Source: Hyphomicrobiaceae bacterium
GTDB taxonomy: Bacteria > Pseudomonadota > Alphaproteobacteria > Rhizobiales > Hyphomicrobiaceae
Reading direction: 5' to 3'
Assembly: GCA_024281145.1 (NCBI GenBank)
Contig: JAMXLN010000321.1
Coordinates: 1-46,791, forward strand
Length of the DNA stretch: 46,791 bases
Shown: positions 8,346-17,943 of the stretch, in pieces
Numbering within the stretch: the stretch's first letter is position 1
Layout of the letters: each line of letters begins with the position of its first letter
Notes under the pieces: model-generated
Told to the model about the DNA's origin: nothing
Seen by the model: only the letters and a program-made list of their open reading frames with translations
The model's database searches: none
Made by a program: the position numbers and the translations under genes

Positions 8346-9401
8346 CTACTTCGTCGCGACTGGCTTCTTGGTCGACGTCGGACTGACCGTGCTGGTCGGC
8401 TTGGCGGCCAGCACGGGCTTCTCGCTGCCGCTGGCGAGCACCGAGCGGCACTCGGGCGGCAACTGATCGAGCGTCAGGCTGGGCTTTGCTGGCGCTGGCT
8501 TGGCCGCCGCCACCGGTGGTTTGGGCGGGATGGGCGGTTCAGGCTTGGGCTTCACCAGCGCGAGCCACTTGGTGAGCTCCTTGCCGCAGCCATCTTCGGC
8601 GGGCAGCGGCGGCTGGTGCTCGCAGTTCGTACTGCCACTGGGACACGCGATGCGGACGTGGAAGTGATCGTTGTGGCCCCAGTAGGCGCGGATCTTGTGC
8701 ACCCACGCGCGATCGCCCTCCTTGGGGGCGGCCTCGCAGATCGCCTTCTTGATGGCGGGGTGCACGAAGATGCGCTCGACGCTTTTGTAGGAGGCTGCGC
8801 GTTGCAACAGGCGAAGGTGCGCGTCCGTCCACCTGTTGGGATCCACGGACACCCCGTCCGCCGCCACCATGGAGACGGCCGACACCTCGTCGCGCTCGTG
8901 GGCCGTGAACCGTCGCTCGGGCACGGGCGTGAACCAGATGTCGACGTCCAGCCCGACTTGGTGGCTGGCGTGGCCCGACAGCATCGGACCGCCGCGGGGT
9001 TGAGAAATGTCGCCGACCAGCAGACCGGGCCAGCTGTCGTGCTCACGCGCCTCGAGCGCAAGCTTTTCCACCATGGCGATGAGGTCGGGGTGACCCCAGT
9101 TGCGGTTGCGGGAAAGGCGCATCGCCTGCCAGGCGGGTCCGTCGCTTGGCAGCGCCTTTGCGCCTGCCAGACAGCCCTTGGCGTAGAAGCCGATGGCGCG
9201 CGCTGCCATGGGTGCGGGCGATTTGGCAGCGCCAAACAGCTCTTTGGCCGGCGGCCCGGCCGGCTTTACGACCTTTTTCTTGGGCACCGGCTTCTTGGCC
9301 GCGATGAGGATGGGTTTGGCCGAACCCCCGTCCTGCGCAACAATGACACTCGGCACGCTCGCCGCCACGGCGAGCGCACACAAAATGCTGGTAGAGCGCA
9401 T
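8346..9401 (-). CDS. mepA: Penicillin-insensitive murein endopeptidase (M74)
   Basis: GDISQPRGGPMLSGHASHQVGLDVDIWF and YWGHNDHFHVRIACP motifs; N-terminal signal peptide. Confidence 0.92.
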   Translation of the reverse strand: MRSTSILCALAVAASVPSVIVAQDGGSAKPILIAAKKPVPKKKVVKPAGPPAKELFGAAKSPAPMAARAIGFYAKGCLAGAKALPSDGPAWQAMRLSRNRNWGHPDLIAMVEKLALEAREHDSWPGLLVGDISQPRGGPMLSGHASHQVGLDVDIWFTPVPERRFTAHERDEVSAVSMVAADGVSVDPNRWTDAHLRLLQRAASYKSVERIFVHPAIKKAICEAAPKEGDRAWVHKIRAYWGHNDHFHVRIACPSGSTNCEHQPPLPAEDGCGKELTKWLALVKPKPEPPIPPKPPVAAAKPAPAKPSLTLDQLPPECRSVLASGSEKPVLAAKPTSTVSPTSTKKPVATK

Positions 9402-9509
9402 ATCTCCCCCTCCGCCCTATCGGACAGCCAATGTCGTTCTTCCCCTCCGGCGTTTGCGGCTGACGCCGAATCTAGGCAGGTGCGCTGTGCCGCACAGCGT
9501 TTTCCAAGC

Positions 9510-10040
9510 TCACCTTGGGCCTTGTCGGCCCCGCGCCTTGACCCCTGCGAATGCCGCTCCGACAGCGAGCAGGATCGATGCGACGACGTTCCAGCCTGCG
9601 AAGGAGAGGCCGAGAAAGCGCCAGGACGCCTCGTCGCAGCGGATCACTCGGGCGTTGGCGAGGTCTTTGAAGAGACCGCCCGCGCCTTGCGATAGTGGCT
9701 GCGAGCCGCCACAGGTTTCAGGGCCTGGCCAAAATTTCCACTCCGCGCCGGCTTGGTAGATGCCGAGCGCAGCATTGGCGATAAACGCCAAGGCGACCAG
9801 GGCAAAGAGGGCCGATGCTGCGCCCCTGTGCCCGGCGGAAAGTAAAAGGAGGGCCAACAACAGCACCGGAATGGCGGCGTAGTAGCTATAGCGCTGCTGC
9901 AAGCAGAGCGGGCAGGGGGTGTAGCCGCCCAAGTGCTCGAAGGCGAGGGCCGTTGCGATCACTGCCGCGGCCACCAACAGCACGAGCAAGCCCGTGCGCC
10001 CGGCTGAGGATTGCAGCGATGCTGGGAGGTTGAGCAGCAT
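9510..10040 (-). CDS. dsbB: Disulfide bond formation protein B
   Basis: YTPCPLCLQQRYSYYAAIP with CxxC, several TM segments, second Cys pair near GPETCGGSQ. Confidence 0.85.
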   Translation of the reverse strand: MLLNLPASLQSSAGRTGLLVLLVAAAVIATALAFEHLGGYTPCPLCLQQRYSYYAAIPVLLLALLLLSAGHRGAASALFALVALAFIANAALGIYQAGAEWKFWPGPETCGGSQPLSQGAGGLFKDLANARVIRCDEASWRFLGLSFAGWNVVASILLAVGAAFAGVKARGRQGPR

Positions 10041-10048
10041 GGCGGCGC

Positions 10049-10630
10049 TCAGAAGGCGTAGCGGATGGCAACGAACCCACCCAGCAACAGAACAACGAAC
10101 GCCGTGGTGACGAGGGTGAGGCGTTTTTCGATGAAGTCGCGGATGGGTGTGCCAAACCAGTAGAGCAGGCCAGCCACGAGATAGAAGCGCATGGCGCGGG
10201 CGACGATGCTCGCCAGGATGAATGGGCCAAGGCTCATCTTGAACACGCCCGCCGCGATGGTCAGTACCTTATAGGGAAAGGGGGTCCAGCCCTTGGCGAT
10301 CAAAATCCAGGGGCCCCAAGTATCGAACAACACCTGCATTTGCGCGTACTTTTCGCCATAGCCGTAGAAGTTCAAGATCGGCTCGCCGATGACCGCAAAG
10401 AGATAGTAGCCGATGGCATAGCCGGCCACGCCGCCGACGACGGAGCCGGCGGTGGCGATGCTGGCGTAAACCCAGGCCCGGGAGCGTTGCGCCAAGACCA
10501 TCGGGATCAGCATCACGTCCGGTGGGATGGGAAAGACCGAGCTTTCGACAAACGCGATGCAGAACAGCGCCTGTGGGGCCCTGGCGTGTCCCGCCATGCC
10601 CATCATCCAGTTGTAGAGGCGCTCGATCAT
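10049..10630 (-). CDS. YqaA family (DedA/SNARE-associated-like) membrane protein
   Basis: MIERLYNWMMGMAGHARAPQALFCIAFVESSVFPIPPDVMLIPMVLAQ...GWTPFPYKVLTIAAGVF. Confidence 0.85.
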   Translation of the reverse strand: MIERLYNWMMGMAGHARAPQALFCIAFVESSVFPIPPDVMLIPMVLAQRSRAWVYASIATAGSVVGGVAGYAIGYYLFAVIGEPILNFYGYGEKYAQMQVLFDTWGPWILIAKGWTPFPYKVLTIAAGVFKMSLGPFILASIVARAMRFYLVAGLLYWFGTPIRDFIEKRLTLVTTAFVVLLLGGFVAIRYAF

Positions 10631-10693
10631 CTCCCTTTGTCCCTAGCCTCTCCACCACGCACTTGTCGAGGACGCATCGTCGCGGGCACCTCG

Positions 10694-11305
10694 TTACGCC
10701 AGCCCAAGGGCCAATTGCACCGGCCGGAACGATCGCCGGTGATGCGGGGTGACACCGTGCCTGGCGATTGCGGCGTGGTGTTCCCGCGTGCCATAGCCTT
10801 TGTGCCGATCAAAGCCGTAGTCGGGGTAATCGCGCGCGAGCTCGGCCATCATGGCATCTCGGGCTACCTTGGCCACCACCGCAGCGGCCGCGATCGACAG
10901 GCACTTGGCATCGCCTTGGGCGATGGGGCGGGTCGCGCAGCCCAGGTGCGGGGCCTTGTTGCCGTCCACGAGGACGAGCCTCGGCCGGTCTGTGAGCCGC
11001 GCCACGGCCTGCGCCATGGCCCACAACGAGGCGTTGAGGATGCTATCGGCATCGATGCGCTCGACGCTCGCCACGCCAATGCCGACCTGTGCCGTGGCGA
11101 TGATCGCCTGATAGACGGATTGGCGGGCTTTGGCATCGAGCGCCTTGCAATCGGTCATGCCGTCCGGAATGCGCGAAGGATCGAGCACGACGGCGGCTGC
11201 AACCACCGGACCGGCCAGAGGCCCGCGGCCCGATTCGTCGACGCCGGCGATCGGCCCACCGCCCAACTCGAGCTCGATCGCCTCCAGCTCGAAGGTCGCT
11301 CTCAT
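10694..11305 (-). CDS. rnhB: Ribonuclease HII
   Basis: IAGVDESGRGPLAGPVVAAAVVL and DGNKAPHLG, KGYGTREHHAAIARHGVTPHHRRSF; GTG at 11317 is an alternative start. Confidence 0.93.
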   Translation of the reverse strand: MRATFELEAIELELGGGPIAGVDESGRGPLAGPVVAAAVVLDPSRIPDGMTDCKALDAKARQSVYQAIIATAQVGIGVASVERIDADSILNASLWAMAQAVARLTDRPRLVLVDGNKAPHLGCATRPIAQGDAKCLSIAAAAVVAKVARDAMMAELARDYPDYGFDRHKGYGTREHHAAIARHGVTPHHRRSFRPVQLALGLA

Positions 11306-11359
11306 GGCGCGAATCACCCTTCCCTCTCCGGGCGAGCTTCGCGGGATCGGCCGTCGCTG

Positions 11360-12418
11360 TCAAAAGAGCTTGAGTTGACCTCCGGTCGCCACCGGCGGGC
11401 GGAAGAGATCGGTGCGCAGCTTGGCGGTCCACTCGTTGAAGCCCAATCGCTTCGCCGCCAAGCGAAATCTGGCGCTGATCTGCTCGGCGTAGGGCCCAGT
11501 GCCGCGCTGCCGCACACCCCAGTCGGGCGTGTAGTCTTTGCCCCCGTGCATCGAGCGCAGGATATTGATGGCGTGCGCTGCCCGGTTCGGGAACTCGGTC
11601 TCAAGCCACTCGCGAAACAGCTCCTTGATCTCCAGGGGCAATCGCAGCAACACATAGCCCGCCTCGCGGGCGCCGGCCGCATGGGCCGCCGCCATGATGC
11701 GCTCAATTTCGCTGTCGGTGATAGCCGGGACGATGGGCGCCACCATGACCGCCACTGGCACGCCAGCCGCGCTCAGGGTCTTGATGGCTTCGAGCCGGCG
11801 CGGTGGAGTTGCCGCTCTTGGTTCCATCTTGCGCGCAATGGTGCGGTCGAGGGTCGTGAGCGACACGGCCACCTTGACGAGATTGCGCCGCGCCATTGCT
11901 GCGAGAATATCGACGTCGCGCGTCACCAACGCCGATTTTGTGACGATGCCGACCGGATGATTGGTTCGGTCGAGCACCTCCAGGACCGCGCGCGTGATGC
12001 GGTGCTCACGTTCGATGGGTTGATAGGGGTCGGTGACGGCGCCGAGGGCGATGTATTTGGGCTCGTAGCGTGGATTGCCCAGCTCGCGCTCCAACAGCTC
12101 GGCCGCGTTCACTTTGGCATAGAGCTTGGTCTCAAAATCGAGCCCCGCCGAGTGACCAAGAAAGCAATGCGTCGGCCTGGCGTAGCAATAGATGCAGCCG
12201 TGCTCACAGCCGCGGTAGGGATTGATGGACTGCTCAAAGCCCACGTCCGGACTGTCGTTGTGCGCGATGATGCTCTTTGCCGTCTCGCGGTAGACATCCG
12301 TCTTGAACGCGGCGAGCTCACCGAGGCTCTCCCAGCCGTCATCGAAGGCCTCACGTTGCTCGCTCTCGAAACGGCCAACCCGGTTCGAACGGGCACCGCG
12401 CCCGCGGCGTCTCTCCAT
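11360..12418 (-). CDS. PA0069 family radical SAM protein (spore photoproduct lyase-like)
   Basis: SINPYRGCEHGCIYCYARPTH; VTDPYQPIEREHRITRAVLEVL. Start set at MERRRGRGARSN; the longer 504-aa ORF runs into a tandem-repeat tract (see findings). Confidence 0.85.
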   Translation of the reverse strand: MERRRGRGARSNRVGRFESEQREAFDDGWESLGELAAFKTDVYRETAKSIIAHNDSPDVGFEQSINPYRGCEHGCIYCYARPTHCFLGHSAGLDFETKLYAKVNAAELLERELGNPRYEPKYIALGAVTDPYQPIEREHRITRAVLEVLDRTNHPVGIVTKSALVTRDVDILAAMARRNLVKVAVSLTTLDRTIARKMEPRAATPPRRLEAIKTLSAAGVPVAVMVAPIVPAITDSEIERIMAAAHAAGAREAGYVLLRLPLEIKELFREWLETEFPNRAAHAINILRSMHGGKDYTPDWGVRQRGTGPYAEQISARFRLAAKRLGFNEWTAKLRTDLFRPPVATGGQLKLF

Positions 12419-12496
12419 CTCGATAAGGTCACGAGCGCGAGGCTCGGGGCGCCCGCGCGGTCGCGTCCATGGATCCTCAACCACTCTGCGCTCTCC

Positions 12497-12605
12497 TTTC
12501 TTGCGTCTCGTCTTTCTTGCGTCTCGTCTTTCCTGGGTCTCGTCTTGGGTGTCTTGAGGGCCTTTGCGGGATCTTTCTTGCGATCTTTCTTGGGGTCTTT
12601 CTTGG
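12497..12605. repeat. Nested tandem repeats: 16-bp unit TTTCTTGCGTCTCGTC x3, then 12-bp unit GATCTTTCTTGC/G x3
   Basis: Direct reading at 12497-12544 and 12570-12605; CT-rich on the plus strand. Confidence 0.9.
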
Positions 12606-12979
12606 GGCCCTCTCGCCTCTCTTGGGTTCTTTGCGTTTTCGAGATCCCTGTGGGGCTGGCTGAGCCCTGGACGGCTTTCGGGGCTCCGTCGGGCTGATGC
12701 GCTTCTGCGTCTGTAGCTGCCGGGGGGCAATCCCCTTGCCGGCCCCTGCCGGGCTCGCTTGGCCGACCTTTCGCCGCCGCCGTCCGGGATTTCGTCTCCC
12801 GGGCTCCTTCTTTGCTGCCTCGGGGTTTCTTCGCTGTGCCTTGATTGGGGCGTTGCGAGGCAGTGTAATCGCAACGCAGCGATGAAGCAAGAACAATACG
12901 TGAACTTAACCCGAACACACGCCGCTTTGAGAGGAGAGGCCAGCCGGCCCTATAATTTCTCCCGATCGAGGCGCAGCCC

Positions 12980-13669
12980 ATGATCTCCGTGATCATTCCG
13001 ACCTTCAACGCGGAGGCGACACTCGCAGAAACGCTGGGGGCGTTGGTGCCGGCCGCGGTGGCGGGGCTCGTGCGCGAAGTGCTCGTTGTCGACGGCGGGT
13101 CCAAGGATCGTACCGCCGACATCGTCGAGCACGCCGGGGCTAACCTGCTACCGGGGAACCTCGGTCGGGGGCATCAGCTCAAAGCCGGTGCCGCGCGTGC
13201 CCGCTTTCCCTGGTTGATGTTCCTGCATGCTGACACGGCTCTCGCGTCTGGTTGGGAGCATGAGGCCAGCGCCTTCATGCGGGCCGTCGATCGGCAGGAG
13301 TTGCCGCTTGCGGCCGCTGCTTTTCGCTTTGCACTCGACGCCAAGGGCGCGCGCCCGCGCGTGCTCGAGAGGCTGGTGGCGTTGCGCTGTGCGACCTTGC
13401 GGGTTCCCTACGGCGACCAGGGGTTGTTGATCCCCAAGCGACTCTACGAGGAAATCGGCGGCTATCGCCCGCTCGCCTTGATGGAGGATGTGGACCTCGT
13501 GCGGCGTCTGGGACGCGGTCGCATCGTTCTGCTGCGGACCCAAGCGGTGACGAGTGCTGAGCGATTTCGCCGCGAGGGCTACATGCGTCGCGGCGCCCGC
13601 AATTTGCTCTGCTTGACGCTTTGGACATTGGGCGTGCCCATCCACATCATTGCCCGCATCTACGGCTGA
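12980..13669 (+). CDS. TIGR04283-type family 2 glycosyltransferase (arsenosugar-biosynthesis-associated family)
   Basis: MISVIIPTFNAEATLAETLGAL...VLVVDGGSKDRT...GRGHQLKAGAARARFPWLMFLHADTAL. Confidence 0.85.
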   Translation: MISVIIPTFNAEATLAETLGALVPAAVAGLVREVLVVDGGSKDRTADIVEHAGANLLPGNLGRGHQLKAGAARARFPWLMFLHADTALASGWEHEASAFMRAVDRQELPLAAAAFRFALDAKGARPRVLERLVALRCATLRVPYGDQGLLIPKRLYEEIGGYRPLALMEDVDLVRRLGRGRIVLLRTQAVTSAERFRREGYMRRGARNLLCLTLWTLGVPIHIIARIYG

Positions 13670-13776
13670 TCTGGGTCTTGCGATGCAGCATCAATTCTCT
13701 GTGAAAGCGGATGAGATCGTCACAGTAAACGTCTACCGGTTGGTGTGCGACGTTGGCAAAGCTCTACGAGGCATCC

Positions 13777-14736
13777 ATGCACAGCATTTCGCGCCGTGGT
13801 CTTGTAATTTCAGCCGCGAGCGCCGCGGCAGCATTCGGGCTCGACGGGCCGTTGGAATTCATTGGGCCCGCCTTCGCCCAAAAGCCCGATCCCCAGTTGG
13901 TCGAGAAGGGGTTCACAAAATTCAAAGTCGGGGACCTCGAGGTCATCCAGATGTACGACGGCATCTGGGAGAAGGCGCACGACCCTGGCTTCATCAAGAA
14001 CGCCTCGATCGACGAGACGAAAGCGGCACTGAAGGCGGGTGGCCTCACAGATGAGTTCGTACCAATCACCTTCACTGTGACGGCCGTGCGGCTAAAGGGG
14101 CAGGTGATCCTGTTCGATGCCGGCACGGGCAATCAGGTGTTCCCGAAGGCAGGAGCGTTGGCGACCAAGAACATGCAGGCCGCCGGCCTCGACCCCGCTG
14201 AGATCAAGACCATCATCGTCACGCATTTTCATCCCGATCACATCACCGGGTTGATGGCCAAGGACACCAACGCGCCGATCTTTCCCAATGCAGAGATCCA
14301 CGTGCCCGTGGTGGACTATAAGTATTGGACTGATCCTGCCACCACGGGTGGCGCCGCCAAGCGAATCCAGGCGGTCTTTCCGGGCTGGAAAAACATCAAG
14401 CCCTTTGAAGGTGACAAGGAAATCGTGCCGGGCGTGCAGGCGATCGCCACCTTTGGTCATACCCCCGGCCACACCAGCTATCAGTTGGGCTCCGGCAGCG
14501 AACAGCTCATCGTGCTCGGCGATGTCAGCAACATCCCGGCGCTGTTCGTTGTCCACCCGGAGTGGCGTGCCGCCTTTGACACCGATGGACAGCTCGCGGA
14601 GACCAATCGCCGCAAGATGTTCGACCGCGTCATCGCCGACAAGGCGACTGTGGCGGGCTATCACTTTGGCATGCCCGGCGCGGGCAGCATCAAGAAGGAC
14701 GGCAACGGGTACGTCTTCGTGCCCATCACGGTCTGA
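13777..14736 (+). CDS. MBL-fold metallo-hydrolase with Tat-like signal
   Basis: SISRRGLVISAASAAAAFG signal; THFHPDHITG (HxHxDH) and GHTPGHTSY motifs. Confidence 0.9.
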   Translation: MHSISRRGLVISAASAAAAFGLDGPLEFIGPAFAQKPDPQLVEKGFTKFKVGDLEVIQMYDGIWEKAHDPGFIKNASIDETKAALKAGGLTDEFVPITFTVTAVRLKGQVILFDAGTGNQVFPKAGALATKNMQAAGLDPAEIKTIIVTHFHPDHITGLMAKDTNAPIFPNAEIHVPVVDYKYWTDPATTGGAAKRIQAVFPGWKNIKPFEGDKEIVPGVQAIATFGHTPGHTSYQLGSGSEQLIVLGDVSNIPALFVVHPEWRAAFDTDGQLAETNRRKMFDRVIADKATVAGYHFGMPGAGSIKKDGNGYVFVPITV

Positions 14737-14753
14737 GGAGATCGGCGCGGCGC

Positions 14754-15449
14754 ATGCGAGCGAAGGGGTGGCGCTTCGACCGGCAAAGGGCGCCGCGGCG
14801 ACGCGTGGCGCCCTTTCGCTGTCGATTGGTTGTGATGGCAAAGGCGCCGGCGGCAGGCGCCGTCAAGACGCGGCTAGCGCGCGTATTGGGTGTCGCCGAG
14901 GCCACCCGCTTTGCGCGGCATGCGACGGCCGCCCTGCTGCAGCGCTTGACGCCCGATCCACGCTGGCAAACCATCCTGGCCGTGACGCCGGATGTGGCCG
15001 TGAGCAGCCGTTGCTGGCCACGCGGCGTGATCCGCCTGCGCCAAGGCAACGGAGACCTTGGCTGCCGCATGCAGCGCATTATGGACAGGCTGCCGCCGGG
15101 ACCCGTGGCCATCATTGGCACGGACGTTCCCCGTGTGACGGCCGCGCAGATCGCGCGAGCGTTTCGGCGCCTCGGCCGCGACCAGGCCGTATTCGGGCGG
15201 GCCATGGACGGGGGCTATTGGCTCGTGGGCATGCGACGCCGCCCGCGCGTGCTTGAGGCTTTTGCGAATGTGCGCTGGTCGAGCGAGCATGCGCTCAGTG
15301 ACACATTGGTAGGCCTGCGCAACGTGAGCGTCGGTTTTGTAGCCACGCTCTGCGATGTGGACGAAGCTATCGCCTTTCAGGCCGCCGCTGGCCAGTTTGG
15401 GCGGCGCGTTCTCAGTCGCAACGGCCCACCCCTGCCACAAGAACGGTGA
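14754..15449 (+). CDS. TIGR04282-type glycosyltransferase (CofC/MobA-like fold)
   Basis: CRLVVMAKAPAAGAVKTRLARVLG, GPVAIIGTDVPRVTAAQIARAF, AMDGGYWLVGMRR. Start uncertain (ATG 14835 or TTG 14826 also possible). Confidence 0.85.
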   Translation: MRAKGWRFDRQRAPRRRVAPFRCRLVVMAKAPAAGAVKTRLARVLGVAEATRFARHATAALLQRLTPDPRWQTILAVTPDVAVSSRCWPRGVIRLRQGNGDLGCRMQRIMDRLPPGPVAIIGTDVPRVTAAQIARAFRRLGRDQAVFGRAMDGGYWLVGMRRRPRVLEAFANVRWSSEHALSDTLVGLRNVSVGFVATLCDVDEAIAFQAAAGQFGRRVLSRNGPPLPQER

Positions 15450-15511
15450 CCCCTCGTGAGGGAATCCTCGATGCGCACAGCGCGCAGCCGTGCCCTCGAC
15501 AGCGATCCCGC

Positions 15512-15643
15512 TTACCTTGCCTCGCGGTCGCGGTCTGCGAAGAACCGTTTGGCATCGTGCGCATCTGGATCATAGGCAACGGCCTGCGCGGCGAAGGCGC
15601 CAAGGATCGACAGCGCGAGCAGGGCAGATGCGATCGCTCTCAT
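15512..15643 (-). CDS. Small putative secreted protein (43 aa)
   Basis: MRAIASALLALSILGAFAAQAVAYDPDAHDAKRFFADRDREAR*, preceded by AGGAG at good spacing; signal-peptide-like N-terminus. Not in the ORF track. Confidence 0.6.
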   Translation of the reverse strand: MRAIASALLALSILGAFAAQAVAYDPDAHDAKRFFADRDREAR

Positions 15644-15802
15644 GATCATCTCCTAGCGTTGATTGCCGAGCGCTCGGCTTGTCGTTGATATAGGGCCGGC
15701 ATTGGCGGCATGCACGAGCCCCTCCCCAAGCTGTGAGAGGCTGTGAACCGGAGCGGTTGGCGCTCTCGGGAAGGTTCCCGGCCGCGCTCGTGCCACGGCA
15801 CC

Positions 15803-16606
15803 TCACCCGCACACCCAACTCATGCCGCGGTCGAGGTGGAAATGATCGTGGTGTTCTGGGTTGAAATCGGGTCCCAACACAACGCGGAAGTACGCACAAG
15901 CGCTATCATGAGCGGCCCTCAGAAACCGTGCTTCCGGACCGTCACCCCGCCATTGTCTGCGCACGCTGATGTGTTGCCCGTCCGCCAGCGTGAAGCCGGC
16001 GATATCAATGGCATTGGCAATGGCGTGCTCGCTGCGCCGATTCTTCCAGAACTTGGCGCCAACAATGTTGCGGCAAGCGTAGGTGCCGTAGCTCTGCACC
16101 GCCACGACGCGCTGGCCAAAGGTGTCCTGTGCCGCCGGCTGCACGCCGTATTCCAACCACAGGGCTAGCGCGGTTGCGGCCTCGCAGGTGATCTTGTCGA
16201 AGCCGGCCCGTACGCCTCCAGCGCTGCTCATGCGGACGGCATTGGTCCAGCCGCAACCGTCCTGTAGGGGATGATCGGCGATGGGCTCGACCTCCACGTA
16301 CGGAGCGACAAGAACGCGCCGACACAGATCCGGATTGTATCGCATCGCCGCGAGCCGCCAGTCGGCGAACGGAGGGCTTGGGTCGGCGAGGTCGATGGCG
16401 GGCAACGGGTTTAAATACCAGGGCACGAGGCCCTGGCGGAACGACAAGGCGAGCCCGCAGAGGACAACAAGGAGGGGGATCGATCGCAACGCGCGCCGGT
16501 AGCGTCTCGCCGGCATATTGGGATGGGCCCTCTGCATCGAGCGCACCTGTGATGAGGGGGCCGCGCCGGCGCTCAAGAACCAACGCTGGGGCCTAAGGTC
16601 ACGCAT
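15803..16606 (-). CDS. Extensin-like C-terminal domain protein
   Basis: GCGWTNAVRMSS...CEAATALALWLEYGVQPAA...QSYGTYACRNIVGAKFWKNRRSEHAIANAIDIAGFTLADG...HHDHFHLDRG. Confidence 0.9.
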   Translation of the reverse strand: MRDLRPQRWFLSAGAAPSSQVRSMQRAHPNMPARRYRRALRSIPLLVVLCGLALSFRQGLVPWYLNPLPAIDLADPSPPFADWRLAAMRYNPDLCRRVLVAPYVEVEPIADHPLQDGCGWTNAVRMSSAGGVRAGFDKITCEAATALALWLEYGVQPAAQDTFGQRVVAVQSYGTYACRNIVGAKFWKNRRSEHAIANAIDIAGFTLADGQHISVRRQWRGDGPEARFLRAAHDSACAYFRVVLGPDFNPEHHDHFHLDRGMSWVCG

Positions 16607-16677
16607 GACGGGGCCTTGGAAGGCTGGCGCTCAAGTGAGCCAGCCCCCTTGCATCGGCGGATGCGATGCACCCGACC

Positions 16678-16893
16678 TCAGAAATCGCAAGCAAGGCCGT
16701 CCTTTTCCCAATCGCCGTAGCGCGTGGGATCGGGGCCGTCCCGGCCACCGATCTCTTTGGGTGCCTTGGGCCCGGCCGCGCGGCGCGCGTCGGCAAGCCG
16801 ACGACGGGCCTCAGCCTCCGCCAGCGCGCGCCGCGCCTGCGGCGTTAACTCCTTACCGGGATTGGGTTTTTCTGATTGTTCAGATGCGGTCAT
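16678..16893 (-). CDS. DUF1674 domain protein (SdhAF4-like)
   Basis: C-terminal [25 protein letters not shown], the family hallmark. Confidence 0.9.
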   Translation of the reverse strand: MTASEQSEKPNPGKELTPQARRALAEAEARRRLADARRAAGPKAPKEIGGRDGPDPTRYGDWEKDGLACDF

Positions 16894-17007
16894 AGCAACC
16901 TGCGAACGCCTGCTGGCTCTGGCTGTTGGGCGGCAGCCATACCATATTATGTTGCGCAGACGAACCTGCCCGCAGGAAACCGGCGGGCCGTAAGGGACGC
17001 AACGCAC

Positions 17008-17943
17008 ATGCCCATGAACTTTGCCAGAACCGGATTGCTGCTCGCCGTGCTGACCGGCATCCTCGTGGCGATGGGCGGCGTGGTGGGTGGCCGGGGCGGC
17101 ATGGTCATTGCCCTCGTGGTGGCCGCTGCCATCAACCTCTTCAGCTACTGGCGTTCCGACAAACTGGTGCTCGGGATGTATGGCGCCGAGGAGGTCGATG
17201 CGCGTTCCGGGGGTGAATACTACCGCATTGTCGCGGACCTCGCCGCCCATGCCGGGCTGCCCATGCCGCGCGTCTATGTCATGCACAACCCCCAGCCCAA
17301 CGCCTTTGCCACGGGCCGCAATCCCGAGCACGCCGCAGTATGCGCCTCCACCGGCCTGCTCGAGATGTTGAACGCACAGGAGGTATCGGGCGTGTTGGCG
17401 CACGAGCTCGCCCACGTCAAGAACCGCGATACGCTCACCATGGCCGTCGCCGCCACCATCGGCGGGGCCATTTCTATGTTGGCGCAGTACCTGCAGTTCG
17501 GCGCCCTGTTTGGCGGTCAGCGCGGCAACAACAACAGTCTGGGTTGGATCGGGGCGCTCGTGGCCATGCTTGTCGCCCCGCTCGCAGCCATGTTGGTGCA
17601 GATGGCCATCAGTCGGTCGCGCGAATACCAGGCCGACCGGCTTGGCGCCATGATCTGCGGTCAGCCGCTCTGGCTGGCCTCCGCGCTCGGCAAGATCGAG
17701 GGCTATGCCCACCAGATCCGCAATGAGCCGGCGGAGGCGGCACCGGCAACGGCGCACCTGTTCATCATCAATCCCCTCTCCGGGGAGGGCATGGACAATC
17801 TCTTTTCCACCCACCCCAACACGGAAAATCGCATCGCAGAGCTTGAGAAGCTTGCCGCCGAGATGGGTACGAGCGCGCCCACGCGCGGTGCAGCGTCGCA
17901 ACCCCGAGGGTCCTCTGCTGGTCCGCGGGGGCCCTGGGGCTGA
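17008..17943 (+). CDS. htpX: Zinc metalloprotease HtpX
   Basis: [16 protein letters not shown] (HExxH), [41 protein letters not shown]. Confidence 0.95.
   Translation: MPMNFARTGLLLAVLTGILVAMGGVVGGRGGMVIALVVAAAINLFSYWRSDKLVLGMYGAEEVDARSGGEYYRIVADLAAHAGLPMPRVYVMHNPQPNAFATGRNPEHAAVCASTGLLEMLNAQEVSGVLAHELAHVKNRDTLTMAVAATIGGAISMLAQYLQFGALFGGQRGNNNSLGWIGALVAMLVAPLAAMLVQMAISRSREYQADRLGAMICGQPLWLASALGKIEGYAHQIRNEPAEAAPATAHLFIINPLSGEGMDNLFSTHPNTENRIAELEKLAAEMGTSAPTRGAASQPRGSSAGPRGPWG

Noticed and set aside
7836-9695. 619-aa plus-strand ORF
   Set aside because: Overlaps DUF4166 out of frame and is antisense to mepA; low-complexity translation.
10340-12697. 785-aa plus-strand ORF
   Set aside because: Antisense to YqaA-like, rnhB and radical SAM genes, all with clear family motifs; Arg/Ala/Gly-rich shadow ORF typical of GC-rich DNA.
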